Below are positions 1 to 5,332 of a stretch of DNA of 5,724 bases, one piece after another. How positions within the stretch are numbered: the stretch's first letter is position 1; every line of letters starts with the position of its first letter. The DNA comes from Candidatus Omnitrophota bacterium. Its GTDB lineage: Bacteria; Omnitrophota; Gorgyraeia; 2-02-FULL-51-18; JAGOUK01. A program made the position numbers and the translations under genes. The stretch spans positions 1 through 5,724 of the forward strand of contig JAGOUK010000094.1 in assembly GCA_018061225.1 (NCBI GenBank). The letters run 5' to 3'. The notes under the pieces are model-generated. The model was not told the DNA's origin. It saw only the letters and a program-made list of their open reading frames with translations, and did not search any database.

Positions 1-628
1 GATGACCGCGATGGGCGTCACGAAGCGCTGCGAACTCGGCGACTTTGACGCGATCCGCAAGAGCGGTATCGCGGCGATCAATCTGCACAAGGAAGACGAG
101 CTCATCAGCGTGCGCCTGACCGGCGGTAACGTGAATATCTTTGCGGCGACCAAGCTCGGCAAAGCCATTCACTTCCCCGAGATTGATGTCCGCTGCATGG
201 GCCGCGGAGCGGCCGGCGTGCGCGGAATGAATCTCGAAAAGGGCGATGAGATCATCGGCATGGAAGCCGTCGAAAAAGATGATTACCTGCTCACCGTGAC
301 AGAACACGGATTCGCCAAGCGCTCGAAGGCGGGCGAATACCGTCTGCAGTCACGCGGCGGCAAGGGGATCACCAATCTCAAGATCACGGACCGCAACGGC
401 AAGGCCATCGGCATGCGCGCGGTCTCCGATCATGATGACCTGATGGTCATGTCGTCAGGAGGCATGATTGTCCGTGTTGGAGTGAAGGACTTAAGGGCCA
501 CGGGCCGAGTCGCTCAGGGCGTGAAGGTGATCAACTTGAAAGCCGGAGACAAAGTTGCTACCATGACGTGCATCGAAGCCGAGGATGCCCCCGAGGGTTC
601 AGCCCCTCAGCCCCCGGCGGCCGAGTGA
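1..628 (+). CDS. gyrA: DNA gyrase subunit A, C-terminal part (5' end outside window)
   Basis: This is the 3' end of the gene for the A subunit of DNA gyrase, the type II topoisomerase that introduces negative supercoils using ATP. Only the C-terminal DNA-wrapping beta-pinwheel is present, about 208 codons. The frame is open at the left edge, so the Met codon at 2 is almost certainly internal. Repeating blade signatures are visible: RKSGIAAINL (about residues 19-28 of the visible part), GRGAAGVRGMNL (68-79), SRGGKGITNLKI (117-128) and GRVAQGVKVINL (168-179). The SRGGKG segment is a relative of the GyrA box (consensus QRRGGKG) that defines GyrA against ParC; the canonical blade-1 copy would lie upstream of the window. 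After the last blade comes a short tail rich in Glu, Pro and Ala (about 193-208), shorter than the acidic tail of E. coli GyrA. No U-tract terminator follows the TGA. ParC is the alternative, but four conserved blade motifs favour GyrA. Confidence 0.95.
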   Translation, partial: MTAMGVTKRCELGDFDAIRKSGIAAINLHKEDELISVRLTGGNVNIFAATKLGKAIHFPEIDVRCMGRGAAGVRGMNLEKGDEIIGMEAVEKDDYLLTVTEHGFAKRSKAGEYRLQSRGGKGITNLKITDRNGKAIGMRAVSDHDDLMVMSSGGMIVRVGVKDLRATGRVAQGVKVINLKAGDKVATMTCIEAEDAPEGSAPQPPAAE

Positions 629-676
629 CCCCCGCTAAATAAGCGAATCACTGCACAAATATAGCACTGCCTTTTA

Positions 677-754
677 GACCCCATCGTCTAGCCTGGTTTA
701 GGACACTACCCTTTCACGGTAGTAACACGGGTTCGAATCCCGTTGGGGTCGCCA
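677..754 (+). tRNA. tRNA-Glu (anticodon UUC), CCA encoded
   Basis: A complete cloverleaf can be folded by eye. The acceptor stem is GACCCCA (677-683) with TGGGGTC (744-750). The anticodon stem is CTACC (706-710) with GGTAG (718-722), around a seven-base loop CTTTCAC whose anticodon TTC is at 713-715. The T arm is ACGGG (727-731), loop TTCGAAT, CCCGT (739-743). The discriminator base is G751 and the CCA tail is encoded at 752-754. The T33 before the anticodon, the GTTCGAAT T loop and the GGTTTAGGA D loop are all as expected. The UUC anticodon reads GAA and GAG. The gene stands alone between gyrA and a ybjQ-type gene. A TATAGC about 12 nt upstream (660-665) could be a -10 element, but no convincing -35 accompanies it. 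Six T residues directly follow the CCA and belong to the adjoining palindrome. Confidence 0.97.
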
Positions 755-863
755 TTTTTTCGCGATACAGCCGCATCTGCGTCGTTGCTCGGGGGCTTAC
801 GTAGCTTCCGCTACGCCGCGCCCCCTCGCGCCTAGCATCTGCAGCCGTCTCGCGAAAAAATGG
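752..863. repeat. 112-bp near-palindrome abutting and overlapping the tRNA 3' end
   Basis: The outer arms are perfect 14-bp inverted repeats: CCATTTTTTCGCGA at 752-765 and TCGCGAAAAAATGG at 850-863. Pairing continues inward with interruptions: GCATCTGC occurs at both 773-780 and 835-842 and pairs through its GCA/TGC ends. It then resumes as GGGGGC (791-796) with GCCCCC (820-825) and CGTAGC (800-805) with GCTACG (810-815), closed by a TTCC loop. The whole element can form one long hairpin in RNA from either strand, or a cruciform in DNA. The T tract is on the 5' arm and the A tract on the 3' arm, so it lacks the trailing U-run of an intrinsic terminator in either direction. The left arm starts on the CCA of the tRNA. 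Size and architecture resemble dispersed REP- or MITE-like intergenic palindromes; copy number elsewhere in the genome is unknown. Confidence 0.85.
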
Positions 864-957
864 GAGTCATTAGTGCTTTTCCATCGGGCATCATCCAATC
901 TACAAATAATTAAAGCTAACGCGCCCCACGGACGCGACCCGGTTTATTAAAAAACTT

Positions 958-972
958 CAGGAGAGCAAAATG
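958..972 (+). promoter_or_regulatory. Ribosome binding site of the ybjQ-type gene
   Basis: CAGGAG at 958-963 lies 6 nt before ATG 970 and fixes that start. The 864-969 leader is AT-rich around 898-915 and 943-955. The best promoter candidate is weak: TTTCCA (878-883) and TACAAA (901-906) with 17 nt between them, each matching four of six consensus bases. Confidence 0.7.
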
Positions 973-1290
973 ATTTTGACGACCACGCATGAGCTGCAGG
1001 GACAGCCCATCACCGCCTATCATGGCATAGTGACGGGTGAGGCCATTCTGGGAGCTAATGTTTTTCGGGATATTTTTGCCGGATTCAGGGATTTTTTTGG
1101 CGGACGGTCAAAAGCTTATGAGAAGGAATTGGCTAAAGGCCGGAAGATCGCCTTGAAAGAGGCGGGCGACAAGGCGGCAAAGTTAGGCGCCACGGCTGTG
1201 GTCGGTCTGAGGATTGATTATGAAACCGTTGGCAGGAACGGGGCCATGCTCATGGTTACCGTTTGCGGCACTGCGGTGACGACCGCTTGA
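970..1290 (+). CDS. YbjQ/UPF0145 family protein (putative heavy-metal-binding domain)
   Basis: A 106-residue soluble protein, essentially the full length of the YbjQ/UPF0145 family (E. coli YbjQ is about the same size). Family signatures are clear: an N-terminal strand with TTTHELQG (4-11), ITAYHGIVTGEAILGAN (14-30), a phenylalanine-rich turn with FFGGRSKAY (42-50), a helix with ALKEAGDKAAKLGATAVVGL (61-80), then RIDYETVG (81-88) and the closing strand ending GTAV (100-103). The family is labelled a heavy-metal-binding domain in databases by resemblance to metallochaperone-like folds, but no biochemical role is firmly established. Only one cysteine (Cys99) and two histidines (His7, His18) are present, so a classical CxxC metal site is absent. 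The start is supported by CAGGAG six nt upstream. The next gene begins 31 nt downstream with its own ribosome binding site, so the two may be cotranscribed. Confidence 0.88.
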   Translation: MILTTTHELQGQPITAYHGIVTGEAILGANVFRDIFAGFRDFFGGRSKAYEKELAKGRKIALKEAGDKAAKLGATAVVGLRIDYETVGRNGAMLMVTVCGTAVTTA

Positions 1291-1321
1291 TCCGGTGGAT
1301 CTAATTTAAATAGAGGCGCAC

Positions 1322-2551
1322 ATGACATCCTTGAAGCAAAAAATCGGTGATTTTCGCAAGGGCTTACTGCGCGTTAACGACAACGAGCCCCTGACGGTTC
1401 TATCCCTCATCGTTATTATTTTTTTGGATCTGTTCGTTTTGAGCGTTATCTTTGCCGGATTGCACAGCCACACCGATCAATTAACCTCGCCCGAAGAGTA
1501 CTTGCCCAGCACCGCCCGTGCGGTCTTTATAGAAAATGACTGGTCCGGTCTGGATCGCTTAGCTCAGTTGCAGCAGCTGGCCCTGGTGGATTACAACAAC
1601 TATTCGTACGCCTACAAAAAGCTGCTGGACGAGCGCCGCATTGCCAAAATGCACCCTAAAGCGAGAGCGTTGTTCAACGACATCCAAATGATCGTTGATC
1701 ATCGCGAGACAATGGATCTCTTGATCGCTCGCCGGGAAATCACTTATGAGTTGGACAGGCTCGAAAGGGACTTCTCCAAGACCAAGCCCATGTACGATAC
1801 CCGGCTGCTCGAAAAGATCGGAGGCGATGCGCCCGAAGCGGGGCGATTGACGACACTGGCCGACAGGGCGCAGATCAGGTCGAGTGAATATGAGGATAAG
1901 CACCAGGAGCTGCTTCAAACGGATGCGCGGCTTAACCGGCGCCCCCTTGTGATCAAACTATGGTCGACGATTGCGCCGGGTGATGCCGATCAGCGGGCGG
2001 CCATCATCAAAGATTACAAGGCCTTTGAACTCCGGTACCGATTTGTCGAATTGATCTGGCAGCTCCTATTCTTGCTGCCGCTATTTTTTATCATCTATAT
2101 TTGGCATGGCGGGAGTTTGAAGAAGCAGCACCGCATACAAACACTCATTGCCTCGCATTTGTTGGTCGTGGCCTTCATTCCCATTCTTGTTAAAGTATTG
2201 GATGTGGTCGTGGATCTTATCCCGAAGTACTTCTTCAAGAGACTATTTGAGCTGCTGGAACAATTGCATATCATTGCAATATGGCATTATTTGGTTATTC
2301 TCGCGGCAATTGCCGCCGCCCTCGCGGCGATTTACGTTATCCAAAAGAAAATATTCAACCGTGAGAACCTAATCAAAAAACGCTTAGAGCGTAACGAGTG
2401 TCATGGTTGCGGGCGAAAATTCCCCACGGCAAGTCCGGAGTGCTGCCCCTATTGCGGAGTGACGCAGCGCCATCCCTGCGAGGCTTGCGCGAAGGAGACC
2501 TACATTGCAGGCACCCATTGCATTCACTGCGGCAAATCGCGGGATAATTAG
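1322..2551 (+). CDS. Membrane protein with coiled coil and C-terminal double zinc ribbon, function unknown
   Basis: I do not recognise a named family for this 409-residue protein. One hydrophobic helix lies near the N-terminus (about 24-46). A long charged, helix-rich region follows (about 60-235), with coiled-coil-like stretches around 130-205. Three more hydrophobic helices come at about 242-261, 274-298 and 319-340. The C-terminus is a basic linker (342-358) and two zinc-ribbon-like modules. Module one is C360-x2-C363 with C375-x2-C378 (CPYCG, plus an extra Cys374). Module two is C386-x2-C389 with C400-x2-C403. Such double zinc ribbons usually bind two structural zinc ions and mediate protein or nucleic-acid contacts. 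With an even number of helices both ends should share one side, probably the cytoplasm, leaving the coiled-coil region outside. GAGG at 1313-1316 sits 5 nt before the ATG. It follows the ybjQ-type gene by 31 nt. Its base composition looks more AT-rich than that of the porin downstream. Confidence 0.85.
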   Translation: MTSLKQKIGDFRKGLLRVNDNEPLTVLSLIVIIFLDLFVLSVIFAGLHSHTDQLTSPEEYLPSTARAVFIENDWSGLDRLAQLQQLALVDYNNYSYAYKKLLDERRIAKMHPKARALFNDIQMIVDHRETMDLLIARREITYELDRLERDFSKTKPMYDTRLLEKIGGDAPEAGRLTTLADRAQIRSSEYEDKHQELLQTDARLNRRPLVIKLWSTIAPGDADQRAAIIKDYKAFELRYRFVELIWQLLFLLPLFFIIYIWHGGSLKKQHRIQTLIASHLLVVAFIPILVKVLDVVVDLIPKYFFKRLFELLEQLHIIAIWHYLVILAAIAAALAAIYVIQKKIFNRENLIKKRLERNECHGCGRKFPTASPECCPYCGVTQRHPCEACAKETYIAGTHCIHCGKSRDN

Positions 2552-2557
2552 AGCGAC

Positions 2558-2590
2558 CCGGCGACGACATCACCCGCTCCGCTGTCGCGG
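2558..2590 (+). other. Possible weak stem-loop after the zinc-ribbon gene
   Basis: CCGGCGAC (2558-2565) can pair with GTCGCGG (2584-2590), leaving one bulged G and an 18-nt loop, starting 7 nt after the stop codon. There is no T tract behind it, so it is not a convincing intrinsic terminator. The rest of the 2552-2689 gap is AT-rich near 2640-2677; I could not pick a confident promoter there. Confidence 0.25.
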
Positions 2591-2677
2591 TAAGTGAATG
2601 ATGCGATATGCCCACCCCCCTTCCCAGCGTGTGCTACCGTATTAAGAGACATATTGTTGATTCAAACCAAAAAAATC

Positions 2678-2692
2678 GGAGATAGGCTCATG
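2678..2692 (+). promoter_or_regulatory. Ribosome binding site that decides the start of the Cys-rich peptide
   Basis: GGAG at 2678-2681 lies 8 nt before ATG 2690. The same frame is open back to an ATG at 2594. That upstream stretch would add 32 residues of unrelated composition (Pro- and Cys-containing) and has no Shine-Dalgarno sequence, so 2690 is the preferred start. Confidence 0.75.
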
Positions 2693-2854
2693 GAAACCAG
2701 CGCCCAAGAGAAGCAGAATCAGGATAAGAAGAAGGGTTTTTGGGGGAGATTGTTCGATAAGATCGACAAGGCGCTCAAGGACAAGTCGGACAAGGCCGCT
2801 TGCTGCGCCCCGAAGGATAGCGACAAGAAGCCCGGTAAATCATGCTGCAACTGA
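2690..2854 (+). CDS. Small Lys/Cys-rich peptide with two CC pairs, coupled to the permease
   Basis: A 54-residue peptide in three parts: a charged N-terminus (1-15, many Lys/Gln/Glu), a short amphipathic helix around GFWGRLFDKIDKALKDK (16-32), and a Cys-bearing tail with CC at 38-39 and CC at 52-53 separated by a Lys/Asp/Pro linker. It has no signal peptide and no membrane helix; the helix with Phe17, Trp18, Leu21 and Phe22 could lie on the inner face of the membrane. The paired cysteines suggest thiolate binding of a soft metal or metalloid, or redox activity, but this is inference. The last 13 nt (2842-2854) also encode the first codons of the permease in another frame, so translation of the two is probably coupled. 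Small Cys-rich proteins beside permeases of this family have been seen in other anaerobes and environmental bacteria, which supports a real gene. A non-coding stretch is the alternative but unlikely given the clear ribosome binding site and context. Confidence 0.8.
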   Translation: METSAQEKQNQDKKKGFWGRLFDKIDKALKDKSDKAACCAPKDSDKKPGKSCCN

Positions 2855-3783
2855 TCGTCGACCGGATCGTCTACACGTATCTGGGATTCGATCCTCAATC
2901 CCAACTGGGGGCAGCGGTTAATTTCTTTGTGTATGATTCGATCAAGATCATGCTGCTGCTGTTCGTGATGATCTCGCTGATCGGGTTTGTCAGGACTTAT
3001 CTCCCCGCCGAGAAGCTCCGCGTGTGGCTTTCGAATAAGAAGAGCAGCTATTTGTACGCGGCCCTCTTCGGGGCGGTGACGCCATTTTGCTCCTGCTCGT
3101 CGGTTCCGATCTTCATTAGTTTTCTGAGGGCGGGGATTCCTATCGGAGTGGCGATGTCTTTTTTGGTGACGTCGCCGTTGATCAATGAGTATTTGGTTGT
3201 GCTCATGATCGGCTTCTTCGGCGTCAAGATCACGGCGCTTTATGTGGTCAGCGGCATCCTGATAGGCGTCATCGCCGGCAGCGTCCTGGGGCGGCTCAAG
3301 CTTGATAAGTATATGGAGACCGATCTGACGGGGGTGGCCAATCCCGACGGTACCGGGCAATTCACCAGCCTTACCCAAAGGCTGAGGCATGGCGTGGAGG
3401 AAGCTCTTTCGATCATCAAGAAATTATGGATATGGGTTCTTGTGGGCGTTGCCATCGGGGCGGGAATACACAATTACATTCCCGCGGAAGCGATACAGAG
3501 CCTCATCGGCAAGGCGGGGATTTGGTCTGTGCCGTTGGCGACCGCGACCGGGATTCCGATGTACGCGAGCTGCGCGGCAATCGTGCCTGTCGCCGTTGCC
3601 CTTTTCCAAAAGGGTGTTCCCATCGGAACGGCCATGGCTTTCATCATGGCGATCTCGGCGCTTAGTCTCCCTGAGGCGATCATGCTCCGGCGCGTCATGA
3701 AGCTGCCTTTAATCGGGATCTTTTTTGCGGTGACGGGCGCCGCCATCATTTTGACGGGATATCTGTTTAATCTGCTGCACTAA
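2842..3783 (+). CDS. ArsP/DUF318-type permease (putative metalloid or thiol-compound exporter)
   Basis: A 313-residue polytopic inner-membrane protein of the permease family PF03773 (formerly DUF318), which includes ArsP, an exporter of trivalent organoarsenicals. The family hallmark TPFCSCSSVPIF is at 80-91 with Cys83 and Cys85. Eight membrane segments are likely: about 33-52, 70-92, 100-123, 128-150, 194-214, 228-255, 259-281 and 288-310. A cytosolic-type loop (about 151-190) divides the protein in two. Each half has a related stretch, RAGIPIGVAMSFLVTSPLIN (96-115) and QKGVPIGTAMAFIMAISALS (256-275), so the fold appears to be an internal duplication. The second half carries a single Cys244 in PMYASCAA, the counterpart of PFCSCSS. 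The ATG has no good ribosome binding site and overlaps the Cys-rich peptide gene by 13 nt, which points to translational coupling. The substrate is not determined by sequence; arsenic, other metalloids or sulfur compounds are possible. Confidence 0.9.
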   Translation: MLQLIVDRIVYTYLGFDPQSQLGAAVNFFVYDSIKIMLLLFVMISLIGFVRTYLPAEKLRVWLSNKKSSYLYAALFGAVTPFCSCSSVPIFISFLRAGIPIGVAMSFLVTSPLINEYLVVLMIGFFGVKITALYVVSGILIGVIAGSVLGRLKLDKYMETDLTGVANPDGTGQFTSLTQRLRHGVEEALSIIKKLWIWVLVGVAIGAGIHNYIPAEAIQSLIGKAGIWSVPLATATGIPMYASCAAIVPVAVALFQKGVPIGTAMAFIMAISALSLPEAIMLRRVMKLPLIGIFFAVTGAAIILTGYLFNLLH

Positions 3784-3799
3784 CGACGGCAGATTCTGG

Positions 3800-3829
3800 T
3801 TGACAATGAGAACGTGTCTCAATTAAGAT
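3800..3829 (+). promoter_or_regulatory. Sigma70-like promoter for the porin
   Basis: A perfect -35 box TTGACA (3800-3805) is followed after 18 nt by TAAGAT (3824-3829; four of six matches to TATAAT). Transcription would start near 3836 and leave a leader of about 155 nt before the porin GTG. An inverted repeat fills much of the spacer, the usual place for a repressor site. Confidence 0.5.
3807..3821. promoter_or_regulatory. Operator-like inverted repeat 1 (Fur-family-like box)
   Basis: TGAGA (3807-3811), spacer ACGTG, TCTCA (3817-3821): a perfect 5-bp inverted repeat, 15 bp in all. It fits the 7-1-7 layout of a Fur box in its G-containing form (TGAGAAT-N-ATTCTCA) with mismatches in the inner bases. 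It sits between the -35 and -10 elements, so bound protein would block RNA polymerase. Other dimeric repressors such as TetR- or LexA-type proteins could also use it. Confidence 0.45.
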
Positions 3830-3902
3830 AGTGGCTCAATGAAACGTCTCCTCCCCGCGCGCAACGAGCGCCGGCGGAAGAGATTCTTTTTTGACCCTCG
3901 GA

Positions 3903-3917
3903 TGAGAATAAGTCTCA
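3903..3917. promoter_or_regulatory. Operator-like inverted repeat 2 (Fur-family-like box)
   Basis: TGAGAATAAGTCTCA is a second copy of the same 5-5-5 inverted repeat. It matches the 7-1-7 Fur-like pattern TGAGAAT-N-ATTCTCA at all but one arm position. Its centre is 96 bp from the first copy, about nine helical turns, in the leader between the promoter and the porin. A TTGACC lies just upstream (3891-3896), but no matching -10 element was found for it. Confidence 0.45.
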
Positions 3918-3977
3918 ACGATGGAAGCGCGGCCGAATTAACTTTTTGTCGTAAATTTAGAAGCCACACTTAATCGA

Positions 3978-3993
3978 AGAGGAGAACCCCGTG
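3978..3993 (+). promoter_or_regulatory. Ribosome binding site that fixes the GTG start of the porin
   Basis: AGAGGAG at 3978-3984 is a strong Shine-Dalgarno sequence, 6 nt before GTG 3991. No ATG precedes the signal peptide in this frame at a suitable distance, so the GTG is the start. Confidence 0.85.
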
Positions 3994-5325
3994 AAGCATC
4001 GTATTGTCGCCGCGCTCGTGTTGAGCGCGCTTATCGTTGCGCCGGTCACCGCCGACGCGAACCCCGCCGAGATCCAGGAGCTCAAGAACATGATCGTCGA
4101 ACTTCAGGCGGCTCAGGCGGCTCAGATCGCCAAATTGCAGGCGCAGATCGACGAGCTGTCGCGGACGAAAGAGATCGACATGGCCCGGCTCGAGGACAAG
4201 GTGGACCAAAAGCTCATCGATGCCGAATATGTCGGCCGCTATGAGGGGCCCTTCAAAAAGGGCGGGCTCGTCGTGCGTGAGCATTCCGGACACGGAAATG
4301 TTTCCGTGGGCGGCTACATGGATCACGAGTTCGAGAACTTCCAGAACACGCACTCGACCTTTGATCAGCACCGCTGGATCCTCAATGTCGGCGCTGAGCT
4401 CAATGACCGGCTGCGCTTCTATTCCGAGTATGAGATCGAGCACGGCGGTCCGAACGCTCAGGGCGGCGGCGGTGAGGCCAAGGTGGAGCAAGCCTGGCTG
4501 GATTATAAGATCATCGAGCAGTTCAATGTGCGCGGCGGAGCTTTGCTGGTCCCGTTTGGCCGCTACAACCTCTATCATGATTCGGACCTGCAGGACCTGA
4601 CGGACCGGCCGATCGTGTCGCGCGATATTATTCCGACCACCTGGACTGAGTCTGGCGCGGGCTTCTGGGGCGAATTCGCCGACGCCTTCAATGTCGAAAA
4701 TCTCAACATCGGATACGAAACCTATGTCGTCAACGGCCTCGACAGCGGATTCTCCGATACGGGGATGGGCGGCGGCCGCAGCAGTCTGGATACCGACAAC
4801 AACAATAATAAAGGATTGGTCGGCCGTGTGGTGGTCAGTCCTGCCCTGGGGCATGAAGTTGGCGTGAGCGGTTACCACGGCAAGTACAACAATCTGAACG
4901 ACGATATCACGGGTGTCGGGGTGGACTGGCTGACGACCTGGGGGCCGCTGGAGTTCCTGGGAGAATACGCGCGTTTTAATGTCGATGAGCCCGTCGGAGG
5001 CGATGTCGCGAACACGTTCGAAGGATTCTACGTGCAGCTCAATTATCACTTCTGGCCCGCGTTCTTCGACAACACCTTCCTCAAAACGGGATTCGATGAT
5101 CCGACCTTCACGCTGGTTGGCCGGTTTGACTGGGCTGAGATCGAGGATGATGGCGATGCCAGCTTCGGGAATAATCAAGAAGACCGTTGGACGCTCGGTT
5201 TGAATTACCGCCCGGTGCCCAGCTGGGTCTTCAAAGCGGAGTACCAGTGGAACCAGACCGAGAATGAGTCCCTCGAAAGAGGCAGCAATGACGGAGCCAT
5301 CGTTTCTGCCGCGATGGGTTTCTAG
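3991..5325 (+). CDS. Outer-membrane porin (OprO/OprP-like) with N-terminal coiled coil
   Basis: A 444-residue exported beta-barrel protein starting with GTG. The signal peptide is clear: basic KHR (2-4), a hydrophobic core (5-17) and cleavage near VTA|DA or ADA|NP (residues 21-23). The mature N-terminus is a coiled coil (about 26-75) with regular Leu, Ile and Ala heptads, a common feature of porins that trimerise. The remainder alternates polar and hydrophobic residues as in amphipathic strands, with aromatic-rich strand ends such as RFYSEYEIEH (142-151) and RWTLGLNYRP (399-408). Long Gly/Asn/Asp loops follow, for example 251-274. The protein ends in AMGF, a C-terminal Phe as recognised by the BAM assembly machinery. 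Its layout is closest to the phosphate-selective porin O/P type, but the substrate is unknown. It is probably driven by the promoter at 3800 and governed by the two inverted repeats upstream. The next gene starts 7 nt after its stop. Confidence 0.85.
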   Translation: MKHRIVAALVLSALIVAPVTADANPAEIQELKNMIVELQAAQAAQIAKLQAQIDELSRTKEIDMARLEDKVDQKLIDAEYVGRYEGPFKKGGLVVREHSGHGNVSVGGYMDHEFENFQNTHSTFDQHRWILNVGAELNDRLRFYSEYEIEHGGPNAQGGGGEAKVEQAWLDYKIIEQFNVRGGALLVPFGRYNLYHDSDLQDLTDRPIVSRDIIPTTWTESGAGFWGEFADAFNVENLNIGYETYVVNGLDSGFSDTGMGGGRSSLDTDNNNNKGLVGRVVVSPALGHEVGVSGYHGKYNNLNDDITGVGVDWLTTWGPLEFLGEYARFNVDEPVGGDVANTFEGFYVQLNYHFWPAFFDNTFLKTGFDDPTFTLVGRFDWAEIEDDGDASFGNNQEDRWTLGLNYRPVPSWVFKAEYQWNQTENESLERGSNDGAIVSAAMGF

Positions 5326-5332
5326 CAGCACG

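Noticed and set aside
752..863. Reading the palindrome after the tRNA as an intrinsic terminator
   Set aside because: The T run is on the 5' arm and the A run on the 3' arm for both strands, so no U tract follows the hairpin.
677..870. tRNA-Glu as the attachment site of an integrated element, with TGGGAGTC (861-868) as a partial copy of the tRNA end
   Set aside because: The match is very short, no integrase gene is present, and the similarity follows mostly from the palindrome arm itself.
2594..2689. N-terminal extension of the Cys-rich peptide from ATG 2594
   Set aside because: There is no ribosome binding site at 2594 and the added residues look like translated spacer, whereas ATG 2690 has GGAG eight nt upstream.
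2719..3390. A 223-codon minus-strand frame opposite the Cys-rich peptide and permease
   Set aside because: Its composition (runs of His, Gln, Asp, Arg) is typical of the complement of a membrane-protein gene. The + strand permease is a clear family member.
3855..3892. GC-rich segment followed by TTTTTT as a terminator of the permease transcript
   Set aside because: The possible stems (GCGC around AACGA, AAGA with TCTT) are very short and the T run is not directly behind the stronger one.
3839..3973. A 44-codon + strand frame in the porin leader, starting ATGAAACGTCTC
   Set aside because: It has no Shine-Dalgarno sequence, an Arg-rich unremarkable product, and lies across the second operator-like repeat. 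A leader peptide is not excluded but is not supported.
3970..5331. A 453-codon open frame on the minus strand covering almost exactly the porin gene
   Set aside because: It is the antisense shadow of the porin, produced by its GC-rich codon pattern. The + strand has a signal peptide, coiled coil, barrel pattern, terminal Phe and a strong ribosome binding site; the minus frame shows no recognisable domain.
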